Source of the DNA: Pocillopora verrucosa
Taxonomy: Eukaryota; Cnidaria; Anthozoa; Scleractinia; Pocilloporidae
NCBI RefSeq assembly: GCF_036669915.1
Contig: NC_089325.1
Span: 14,971,868 to 15,035,867, forward strand
Direction of reading: 5' to 3'
Length of the DNA stretch: 64,000 nt
Part shown: positions 1-10,293 of the stretch, one piece after another
Layout of the letters: every line of letters begins with the position of its first letter
How positions within the stretch are numbered: the stretch's first letter is position 1
Position numbers and translations under genes: made by a program
Notes under the pieces: generated by a model
What the model saw: the letters and a program-made list of their open reading frames with translations, nothing else
Database searches by the model: none
Told to the model about the DNA's origin: nothing

Positions 1-264
1 TGCACTTAGGACACATTCTGTACTCTATGGAAAAGTTAAACGTTGGAGCCCTTACATGAGCATTTATATTGTCCACACTATATTTCCCTTAATAATGCCA
101 AGGAAAATTTGTTTTGATCATCAGGAGCTTGTTACATTAGTGATCATTTATCTTATTCTCATGACCTTTACATTTGATTCAATGGTAATACTGTATGGAG
201 AATTTAAAAGCCGGTCACTCTGAGGGGTTTCAGAGGTAAGGTAGAATCACAATAGAAAACAAGA

Positions 265-545
265 AAGCGCGGTGGCCTCATGGTTAGTGCGCTTGACTCT
301 GGATTGAGTGGTCCGGGTTCGAGACCTGGCTGGGGTGATTGTGTTGTGTTCTTAGGCAAGACACTTTACTCTCACAGTGCTTCTCTTCACCCAGGTGTAC
401 AAATATGCTGGGGGTAACCCTGCGATGGACTAGCATTCCATCCAGGGAGGAGTAGCTCCTACTACTACTCCTAGCCACTTCATGCTGAGGGAAACCGGAA
501 TTATGCGCCGGCCCCGTCGGCCTCTTGGGCTTTACTTTCACTTTT
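265..545 (+). mobile_element. tRNA-derived SINE
   Basis: The left end is tRNA-like: it has an A-box-like stretch (GGTTAGTGCGCTTGA) and a B box (GGTTCGAGACC), the internal promoter of RNA polymerase III genes. A non-tRNA body follows, with the words TGTGTTGTGTTCTTAGGCAAG and CCTGCGATGGACTAGCATTCC, which recur in this window on the minus strand at 45055-45232 and 60185-60370. The tRNA head with a fixed unrelated body is typical of tRNA-derived SINEs. Open frames in it are not genes. Confidence 0.85.
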
Positions 546-2735
546 TACATAAAAGTTAATCGTTTTAAATTTTTTACCAGTTGAGAGTTATTTCATTTTT
601 AAAATTACTCTTGTAAAAACTAATTTATCAAATTAACTCGTTATATTATCAAATCGCGAAGAACACAATTCTATTCGATATCGTTGGTGATGCCTTTTAA
701 GCGGTAGTATATAACCACGAGTGCCGGCAAAGGTGTCAGTTACCGAGAAATCGGTACATTGAGTCAGTGAGACAACACATCTTGAATTTGATACAGATAA
801 TTTAGTAGTTTTTAGCAACAAATCTTGAGACAGCTTTTTACAATGTTGTGTTAACGTGTGTAGACATACCATGTATCAGATTTTTCAAAATATCTGTATT
901 CATTGTAATTACTGATCGACTGTGGGTCAATTGCGTTTATTTTATCCACTAACTTTGTCTCTATTGTTATTTTAAAAATTGTTTAATGCTGTCCTCGACT
1001 TTTGTAATGGCTTCCATCTAAACTATTTCATTCAAAACGATAAAATCTAAAGATGGCTTTTCAACACCATCATAAAAACCACCAAAGAACCTTTCTAAAC
1101 TGGCCAGGGGGATAATATGCAAACACAAAATTCTTGCAATCTGTGTAGATATTCGGCATTACTAAAAGGAAAGCTAGCTCTTTTAGAAGATCAAAATTTT
1201 AGAAAACTTAATAAAGTGTAAAGTAGAAATCAATTTCTTTGAATTTTTCCGTATTCTGAATCAATGTCCAAATTTAAGCATTTGCACTCACTCCTTGTTT
1301 TTCGTATGCGGCATTCAGAAATTTCTATCGTTTCGCCTGTTTAGTGAATGTAAAACTTCAGCTCACTCCCCTTCCCTTCTCTCTTTAAAGAGGAAAATTA
1401 AAAGTAAAAGTTTAAAGAACCAATTTCCTTTCATTCGAGTGACTGGTATCCTAAGAAGCGTGGGGAACTGAGCTGCAAGGTAATGTTGCGGTCATCGACT
1501 AATCAAACGAAAGTCTTAAATTAGCATTTGGTTTTAATGAAGTGGCAGAGGAAACAGCGCAAGGTCTCGGCATTATTTTTATTTGAAATATCCCCAAATC
1601 TTCTGCTGTTTTCTAAGAATCAACAACGTGTGCATCTTTCATTACATTGTTCCAAACTCTGCAACACAGCGAGTGCCGTAAGACATGCATTTCAATAGCT
1701 GGGGTCACGTTACCAGAGGATTTTCTAAGTGAAACGCCTTTCTCTTTTATAAATTAAGTACAGTGAAAGCAAAGATAATACGAAATACAAAAGCTTATCA
1801 TTTGATCTAAAGTCGACATCTTTTATCAAGGAACGGCTAGTTATTTCAACAATTTACAAGACTACAATGAAATGTCAAGTCATTGTCTTTGAAATGCAAT
1901 TTGTTTAAGCATCTCTACCGCTTTAATATGTTGGATAATTTAAACCTCGGGTGAGTTAACAACAAAATAAACAACAGCAACATCTGTTGACTGGTTGATT
2001 ACAGAATTACAAAGACTTAAGTCGATTGGTTTTGAAGAAGATATCGTACTCCTCGTTCACTTGGTGTCTGTGTATTTGGTAACAACCTTCGTGCCTTAGC
2101 TGACTGCGTGCTTAGCAAGTTCACCCGGCAGATCTAGCAAATCTAGCTTGAAAGATCCCTGTTTTCTTTGCCGCAAAAAATTACGTAATTGAATAGAACT
2201 TCACCAAGATCAATATCTGAGCAAGTGTAAACTTTCGAAGATGTCGCGGCAGCTGTCGCCTTTTGGCGAACTTTCCCACGGTGTTTTCTTTTCAGTTGAC
2301 CTCTTTTCCAGGCGTAGAAGGCCTATGAATATTACGGGTGCAGTTTCTAGAAACCCTTGATTCCACCACATAAAAACTGAATTGTGTTAAATACCCTGGG
2401 AGCGAGTTTAGAGGCAGAAAGAAACTGCTCGGACACTAATATTTATTCATGCTGAAACTATATTTGTAAAGTTGTTTTATGATTTGTAAATATATATATA
2501 TATATATAGTCCATCTCTGTAATATAACTTATGGATATTTCAATCAATGGTGGCTCACTGAAAGACATTATCACTCAGAGATACATAAATAAAGATTGCC
2601 TTGAGTAAAAAGGATTTCTTCCCCAAACGCCTTCAATGCGTTTCCCAAACGGAAACCTGAAACCAAGATTCCCCTTCCAGTCAATTCATTTCGTTTATTG
2701 ATTAAATTTATTATTTTTATTACATGTTTTTCTAA
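546..2735. other. Non-coding stretch, no gene recognised
   Basis: AT-rich sequence without a convincing exon, a long open frame or a recognised repeat. The only distinct item is a short (AT)n microsatellite near 2492-2508. If the broken receptor copy that follows (from about 2740) once had its 5' half here, I could not recognise it. Confidence 0.5.
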
Positions 2736-4496
2736 CAATTGAAGCAATTTATGTATTATTGTATTGTTCACTTTCTGACAATGCTTCGAAAAGAACAAAG
2801 TGTAGGTTTTTGTCGAGAGCCGAGGGTCGAAGGGAAATGTTAGGGGTCGACGGTTCAAAATATGCCAACGATTTATTTATTCAATCTTTATTATTACTTA
2901 TTTTTCCTCGAGCGTAGCGAAGTTTATAAATTTGTCAACATTCGCGCCTGAATCACGCAAAACAAAACTTTGTTATTTATGGTGGCTGTTTCAGCGGTCA
3001 AGAGATCCTTATGGTTGTGGGTTTCGACAGCTGAAGCTTTTAAGAGAAAAAAATAAAACTTCAAAACATGAGCGAATATCGAGCTACCAGTGAGTTATCA
3101 GTGTCTCACTTTTCCCTCCTAACTGCATTGCAGTAGTAGTTTTGCGCCGCTTTTTTATATATGATGTAAATTTCGTCTATAACGCATTATGTTTCCTCCG
3201 TTTGGCTTCGCGAAGTTCTGTGAATCATATATTTATAGTTTTAAATAAACATATTTTGTATCTTGTGGTCGCAAAATTTCCCGCTCTTTTCTCTTCGCCA
3301 TTCGCACGTTTCCTTTTATGAGCCCAAGGAACTGAAAATATCAAGGTACTTAATCATAGATTTTCGTATTACTAGGACAAAGAATATCGTTCGTCCTACC
3401 AAGGACCAAGTTATATAGAGGTTCAGGAAGTCGTTGTTTTAATTTTGGGAGGATTTTTAGAAACTTTCTCCGAGCAAAGTCTTCTCAATGGAAGTACTAA
3501 AAGACTTGCAACAGAAATTATTACGAAAGGAGAACGCTGTCAAGAATTCTCCATTACGAATAACTCACCAAAACACGCGCAAGTGAAATAGGAGAATGAG
3601 AGAAAGTGCTGAAGAGAGGAAACGAGAGAGCTAACATCCTGGCATGTCTGTCTTACGATCACGAGATACAAGTAATGATATATTAATGAGTTAAAAACGA
3701 CGACAATGACGATTTTGGGGATTTCTAAGAAAATTATGTTACATTAAGTAAGTATACACTGGATTACTGATATATATTTATATACACTTTTAGAATTTTT
3801 GCTCATCATTGAGTTCATTAGAAGAAAAAGATTTTCTTTCCACCTCTCAGTTACATTTGGCAAACCACTGTCCCGGAAGCTACTAAAGAATTTGTTACCA
3901 ACGAGAAAAATAAGTAAAGCAACAAATTGATCAAATAGAGAGGCAATAAAATTCCCTTCGGTATGTCGCTGTGGCTGGTTGTTGCCTGTCTCCAGGACAG
4001 CGAAAAATAGTCCTTAAGTTAGAGATACACACGGCAGTTATCTTTTGTGTATCATGGTCCTCCTTACAAAAGCAAGGTTTTGTGGTTGAAGTATGGTCAT
4101 AAATAACAATAAGCTAGGGTGTAAAGTGAAAAGATGAACTGATGCTACAGCGGCTGAGTAAATAAAAGGAAAACTGCTGATCCCTAAAAACAGTAGGTAG
4201 AGAGATTATCAGAGTAAAAAAAAACCAAATTAAAATGAACAATTTATTACATAACTTTTCAATGAAGCCTAATTTCTTGTGTCATGGATCGCGTTTAGAC
4301 AAAGATCGAGTTATATGCACCCACTAGAAGCCTCCGAGCTCTGAAAAGACATCATCACTCAACCTTACACTTGGTTAAAAATACACAGAGCTCCGCTGAG
4401 CTTACAGTTCATCTAACCCTTTTACGAACTGAGTCTGGGCTGGCCACCTTCGAAACAGTGAGCGACTGCAAAAAAGAGTGCGTCCCAGATAACATT
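2736..4496 (+). pseudogene. Copy A: truncated 3' part of the lectin receptor gene
   Basis: This segment repeats 13665-15690 of the receptor gene: intron sequence, then the start of the large cytoplasmic-tail exon (4375-4496, beginning SSAELTVHLTL). Similarity stops abruptly after DN at the codons near 4490, where unrelated sequence with a repeat end takes over. Only about 40 of the 182 tail-exon codons remain, and no lectin or transmembrane exon is seen upstream. The tyrosine of the LATYETV motif in the full copy is Phe here (LATFETV). I call it a decayed partial duplicate. It could still be an exon of a gene continuing outside the window. Confidence 0.65.
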
Positions 4497-4537
4497 AATA
4501 ATTTTGTAATGTCATATCCCTCTCCGGTGGAGAATGT

Positions 4538-4632
4538 CTTTAACCCTTTAACTCCCACAAGTGACCAAGACAGAATTTCTCCTTACGCTATCAATACAAT
4601 ATCAACCAGACAAGTGATGAGAATAAATTGAA
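4538..4632. mobile_element. Fragment of a short inverted-repeat element (TTAACCCTTTAAC family)
   Basis: It starts with TTTAACCCTTTAACTCCCA and continues with GTGACCAAGACAGAATTTCTCC. The same terminal words recur at 25523-25732, 28505-28644, 32351-32558, 32679-32880 and 33223-33433. This copy has one end only. It is inserted where the tail exon of receptor copy A breaks off, so the insertion may mark the truncation point. Confidence 0.6.
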
Positions 4633-4639
4633 ATGTAAA

Positions 4640-7100
4640 TGTAATTGATTGATACACAATAGAATCAGCTAAAGCGCACAATGCAAAGGCTGCTGTGTTT
4701 TGTTTTGCGCATAATTAGCGTAGTTTTTCCGAAGAAATTTGACAAATCAGTTGAACAATGTTTTATCATTACACTGAATTATGAAAACTGTAAGAAGCTG
4801 AGAACAGATGACATTTCGCACAACTCTGAAAACGAAAATTTTTAAAGTAAAAGTTGACTTGCTTTTCAATTGTGTATGTAAGACAGTCGTGCAGGAAAAT
4901 TAAAAAATGCGGAGCATTTGGACAGTATTCCTGTTTCATTCTTTCCTTCTACACCTACCAATAATTTGGACCTTCAGGACTACTGTTTATAGAGTTATCA
5001 AATCAATTAAGCAAAGTAAAATTCGTGTTGCCCAATGCCGAGGCATCTGGTTGTTATGACCAGGTAACATACTTAAATAGTAAACCACTTATAGAGCTAT
5101 CAATCTTGGCAGTGTACTTAGCAGAATAATTATTTGCATATATAGCTCCCCATAGCACAAGGATACCTTGAAATACTGAAAAAATCAAGACTTGTCCACA
5201 CTGACCAGTAAATCGCATCATGACATGGATATCAGGCGCCTTAGTTCCAATCATAAGATGCAGCTCTCTATATTAAACGCACGTGCATGTATCAGAATGT
5301 ACGATTGCGTAAGCCATAAATTCAACGTAGGGGCGCAGAGGGTAGTATATTTGACAAAGCAATAACACCATGGTCAGTCCATTCTCCTCGATGAATCATT
5401 TATCACAAACACAGCATTAAGCAATTAAGGACTACCTGAAGAACGAGTTATGTGAAAACAAAGCTTCAGCTCAAATGCTTTCTTGACTTGGCCCCGAACA
5501 TTAACTTCGATGAAAACGAAAACAAACAAATATTTCCAGAAAGCATGTCGAATAAAATAATTTCAAGGGATACGGTAACTTTACTGAACTTAAATCATTC
5601 TTATAATAATATCTAAATGCTTTATAAATGTTTACATGGAACTTCTTTCTGTTTTTGTCAGTCCTTGCTCAAACGAAACTTCTCTTCATTAGCCTAACAA
5701 TTAAGTTAGCCACTTTGATAAAAAAATGCTAGAGGAAGTTTCAGAAAACAAAGACACGATTTAGACTGAACGTGATCATATCATCATGCCGCTGAAACGC
5801 TGAAGGACGTCGTGAGAAGAGACAGAAATTCAAAAGACAAAAGATATCTACGAGAATGAAAAACCATCTGTTACGTGCTCACAAAATGTATAAAATAATT
5901 AACTGATAAATAATGGATTTAAAAAAATAGCAAAACTAGGTTTAGATCTGTCTTTGATATTTTCATAATTTCAGCTGCTAACGGTATTGATACAAATCAA
6001 AGGACCTTTTTTGTCGATGAAAAAAAAAACGGAAATGTTAAATCTTTGACACAGTCTTACTTCAGGTCGCCATGCTTGCCAGGACGTATGAAACTGTCGG
6101 GGTCTGGAACCGAGGCTATGATGTTCTCATAACTTGCTGAGCGATCAAAACGCGGTAATTTCAAGCAGCTGATGACCTTCGTTGGTGTTACTGATATTTT
6201 GGACAGATTTTCTATCATTTGGAGAGATGTTTGATCTTGTCTATGTTAACTATTGTCCATCCTTCCTTTTTTTTCCCGATTTCATTGGAACGTTGTAAAA
6301 CCAAGGAAAATATCAACACCAGTTGGCTGTCAATTCGGTGATCAAATTGCTTTGAATTCCAATGGAATTTTCAGGATCCTTCCAAGTCAATTGAATATCA
6401 AAATCAGATATGGCCAGCTGAGCCCTAAACTCCTTCGTAAATCTCTTTTTTGTAACTTCAAAATTAATTCTTGACACTTGTCAGCTGTAGCAATCAATCG
6501 ATTAACTTAACAAATGTGTCATTCTGAATTCATCCTAAGAAATATAACTTTCATTTGATGTTTCCTGAACGGAATATATCACTTGTAGTTAAAGAACAAA
6601 AGTCAATATCATGCAATTGGTAACCTGCAGAGCAGGCGTAATTTTGGCGAGCGACTGCTCAGTATTTCCTTAACGAAAATCATGGCCGCCATCTTTGATT
6701 TTGATGGCAGCTGAAGGCTAGCGAGAGAAAGAAATTGGTGTCAAGGGAGCGGTCGTCGGTCAAAAATAAGGAGAGGGTTAGGGGTAGGGAAGTGAAGATT
6801 ACGCCCGCTCGAAGTCATTGTTATTTTGCAAAACTCTGGTCGCCCACGAACGGAGTTCCTGATAGGTGCGGTTAAGCTCCAGCTGTCAATCACAAGCCAA
6901 ATGTGTCATTTGAACGTCATTCTGACATTTTGCTCTTTCAGGACAAAGGGAAAGATGGCGAACTCTGATTGAGAAGTTATTAGTTTCGATTTTGCTCTCG
7001 AGCAAGCACGGAATATAAATTGTATCGCGCACTAAAATCGGAACAAAAAAAAGCAATTTCTATACTGGTTTCGGGAACGGATTTACTGGTTGTGTTGCCA
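4640..7100. other. Non-coding stretch, no gene recognised
   Basis: AT-rich DNA. The short open frames here (for example near 5054-5254 on the minus strand and 6253-6474 on the plus strand) have no recognisable domain and no consistent splice signals. Confidence 0.5.
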
Positions 7101-7119
7101 ACCAGCTTTTGGAAAAGCC

Positions 7120-7300
7120 TGATATTGCAGGTGTAGGTTCTTATGAAAGAAATAGTGACGGGCAAGCTTTGAGTGTAGTTGTCGTTTGTCCGCTTCAACG
7201 TATTGTCTATGATCAAATGGAAGAAGCATCTTCGATCGGATTAATGGTAGCTACGCTCACAGATTGTCATCTGGAGGATATAGAATGCGGCAAATATGAA
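7120..7300 (+). repeat. Diverged repeat, partner at 8790-8930
   Basis: The words ATGATCAAATGGAAGAA, then TCTGGAGGATATAGAATGC with CAAATATGAA, match 8810-8920 (ACGATCAAATGGAAGAA, TCTGGAAAATATAGAGTGC). Both stretches are open over 60-100 codons, but no domain is recognised. It could be an old duplicated exon or a repeat family; I cannot separate these. Confidence 0.4.
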
Positions 7301-8513
7301 GTTTTATTGTTTTTTTAGAGGGCACGGTAACGAATCTTGCAATCTGATTGGTTCTTTACCCGGTCAGTATTTTCCTATCTCTGCCCACGGGCCACGGTAA
7401 CGCTTTCGTGAGTCGTCGAGTACATCCCAACTTTCGTTGTCATTTTTCATAAATATACCTCGTTTTCTGGCTGGGCTGTATTTTTAAGCAAACACGTCGG
7501 TCACTACCTCAAGCCGATAAATAACTTATGAGTCCTCTCTTTTCTCTCTATCAAATCACTTTGGTTGACAGAAAATTATTGGTTTCAGAATGAATTTGTA
7601 TAAACAATAGTGTCATTACGTTGGTTGACAAGCGGCCTAAAAACCGTCTGCAATTAATTTTAATCGTTCACAAAAAGTACCCAGAAAGTTGAAACGTGAG
7701 GTATTTGGTTACAGTTAAACTGAACGATGGAACTTTCATTCATTTAATATCTGAATTTTCTCGAGCAATTTGTTCATAGTGAAAGAGCGAGCGAAGTTTT
7801 AATTTAAGTTCTACAACAAATATACGCTCCTGGTGAGTCTTTCCAATTCCGTTCAATTTGGACATTTGTACCTTAAATTGCACAACAGAAATTGAAGGAA
7901 TTTTTTGAGAAAAGGCCGCATTACATTCCCTTGTGTCTCGTTGGAGTGTGCCGTTCGAATTTAGTTTTTGTGAAGGAAAGATCAGAGTTAAACACGCCAT
8001 TACAGCAAACAAACGAGCAAACTCTCACAACTTCAAAATAAAAAAATTGAATTTACTCACAATTACTTTCCTCGCCGTTTACTTAATGAACAGAGGTAAA
8101 TCTTCGTACATGAATGAGTGGTCGATGAGAGTGAATAATACTTTCCGTTAGATCATTAACTGATTTTGAAGAAAACATTGTCGCGACAGTCCTTGCCAAA
8201 CTAGTTCTGTTGGTTTTCAAATGTTCCTGCGCTTTTTTTTTTCTTGCGTGCTCTCTAATTGACAGGTGTCAGATTGTGACAGATACTTGTAAAAATAATG
8301 TTTCCAAGTTTGTTTGGAAACCTTTTAAATCACCTTTATCGTTACGGAAATGAAAATGTTTCGCTGAGGCATCTCTCTTAAATTTGCATCACCTCTATTT
8401 TAACTACCATTTACTCACTCAAAAATTGTTCAGTTTATGGAAGATCTTGCCGTATTTACGGGCATAAATCATTCGGGTTCTTTCGGAAAGAATTTCGTCA
8501 AGTTTAAAAACAA

Positions 8514-8673
8514 TAAATATGTTATTTACCGGCTAAGGGTCGGTCCGTATGGTGAAAAACTGTGACCTCGGTCTTGAAAATGCTGCCCTCGGCCTACGGC
8601 CTCGGGCAGTATTTTCAAGACCTCGGTCACAGTTTTTCACCATACGGACCTCCCAGCCGGCAAATAACATATA
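8514..8673. mobile_element. Long palindrome, MITE-like
   Basis: Two arms of about 70 bp, nearly perfect inverse copies (TCCGTATGGTGAAAAACTG on the left, CAGTTTTTCACCATACGGA on the right). They meet at a small centre rich in CGGCCTACGGCC. The outer ends read TGTTATTTACCGGCT and AGCCGGCAAATAACA. There is no coding capacity beyond accidental frames, so it fits a non-autonomous inverted-repeat element. Confidence 0.75.
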
Positions 8674-8789
8674 TGTATTTTCGTCAGCAGATAACGTTTT
8701 GGTGAAGCCATTTTCTTGTTGATGAAAAAAACAGCCACACCATTTCACCAGGGTATGCCGGTTTGCATCAAACACATTATAGCGAGTAA

Positions 8790-8930
8790 ATCTTCGAGTG
8801 CAGTTGTTTGTTGCTTCCAGGTATCGTTAACGATCAAATGGAAGAAAATTCTCAAATAGAAACAGCAGATATATTCAAGGATTTTCGTCTGGAAAATATA
8901 GAGTGCAGCAATTATCAGCTCGTATTTTGG
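8790..8930 (+). repeat. Diverged repeat, partner at 7120-7300
   Basis: This is the second member of the pair described at 7120-7300. It contains GATCAAATGGAAGAAAATTC and GGAAAATATAGAGTGCAGC. No function is assigned. Confidence 0.4.
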
Positions 8931-9094
8931 ACCGCGCAGGAGGTTTTGTCGAAGCCATTTCTTTCCTGGCTAACAAAAAACTTCCTCACTGCTGCACTCA
9001 TCAGCTCTACGTGTGTCTATTTTTGTCGGAAGATAGTGCTTTCGGTTTTTAATCTAACTCATTTTGATGGTTGCCTGCTCATTGCCCACTCTCA

Positions 9095-9320
9095 TTAACC
9101 CCTGAAAATTGAAATAATATATATATGTGTATATCAAAATAAAAAAAAAAACTTGAAGGTCTAGTAATAACCGTAAACGTCATTAAAGCGTCTACATCGA
9201 AAGTACTCTTATTTTTTATCAGTCAGTGCTTAAACGGAACTTTCAGTTTTATCCAGCAGAGTACTGTAGAATCGAATAGAAAGTGCTGAAAGTAGTTTGT
9301 GAAATCTCAACTAGTCAGGG
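9095..9320. repeat. Direct repeat, left copy (partner 9735-9955)
   Basis: It shares AGGTCTAGTAATAA, GTAAACGTCATTAAAGCGTC and AGAATAGAAAGTGCT-type words in the same order with 9735-9955. The right copy lies just upstream of the signal-peptide exon at 10294, so this may be duplicated 5' flanking DNA of the receptor gene. Confidence 0.7.
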
Positions 9321-9734
9321 GGACGTTTGGCATTTTAACAGCCTCTTCGTGCAGGCGTCTTTTTGCCCTTCCCCTGCCCCATCTACCCCCACCGTCCACT
9401 CTAACTCCAATTTAAACATGGCCAGTCGGATAAACGATCGCGAGCTTACGACGTTAGCTCGCACTAGTAAGACGCCCCCAGTGCAGGTTAGGTAATTGTG
9501 TAAAACCGCAACTGTTAACATCCAAAGAATTACTTGATACTGGATGAAGAAAGGGCTCGATCGTACACAAAATGATCAAGTCATTGGTCTCCCGCGATAC
9601 AAGTTACACTTGAAAGCCTTGAATAATTAGTATCTACTTACTATCTTCGCAAGTTCTAAAATTGAATATTTGAGAAACAGTCTTGCGAATGCAATGTTTT
9701 TCAGCTAACAGCCACCCTTCATTTAGTGCCCGAA

Positions 9735-9955
9735 CATTTACCCCTGAAAATTAAAAAAACAAAAAAAATAGATATATACATGTATATATCAAAATAAAAA
9801 AAGGTCTAGTAATAATCGTAAACGTCATTAAAGCGTCTACATCGTAATCATTCTCATTTTTTATCATTCAGTGCTTAAACAGAACTTTCATTTTTGTCCA
9901 ACAATAGAAATAGAATAGAAAGTGCTAAAAGTAGTCTGAAATCTCAGACTCTTTT
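9735..9955. repeat. Direct repeat, right copy (partner 9095-9320)
   Basis: This copy sits about 340 bp before the start codon of the receptor gene and differs from its partner by scattered substitutions and small indels. Whether it contains promoter elements cannot be told by eye. Confidence 0.7.
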
Positions 9956-10293
9956 CAGGCTAAACACAAGGTTTATGCTGATAAGCTCTGAAGGAATTTG
10001 TAGAAAAAGGAGATAAGGCTGATTTACGAGAACTAATTTTAAAACTGAAAAATCAGTTGCTATAAGTCAATCATAGAGGAAAACAAAGATTATGTTCAGA
10101 TGCTGAAAGAGAAAAGCTACATTCGTGCTTGATACACGTGCGTGTGTTTGGTTTTGACAGTCTTGTCTTAGCTCGACTTGGACGAAATTACAATTGCGCA
10201 ACTGAAGGGTCTGATACACATATCATACCGCGATTTGCAAACATTTTTGTTTTTAAATCTTGAGAACACTGTGGAAGACAGTTGTTTGTTGAA

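Noticed and set aside
284..541. 85-codon open frame on the minus strand
   Set aside because: It is the reverse of a tRNA-derived SINE; the same frame type recurs with other copies of the repeat.
8533..8775. 80-codon frame on the minus strand
   Set aside because: Most of it is translated palindrome; no domain and no splice context.
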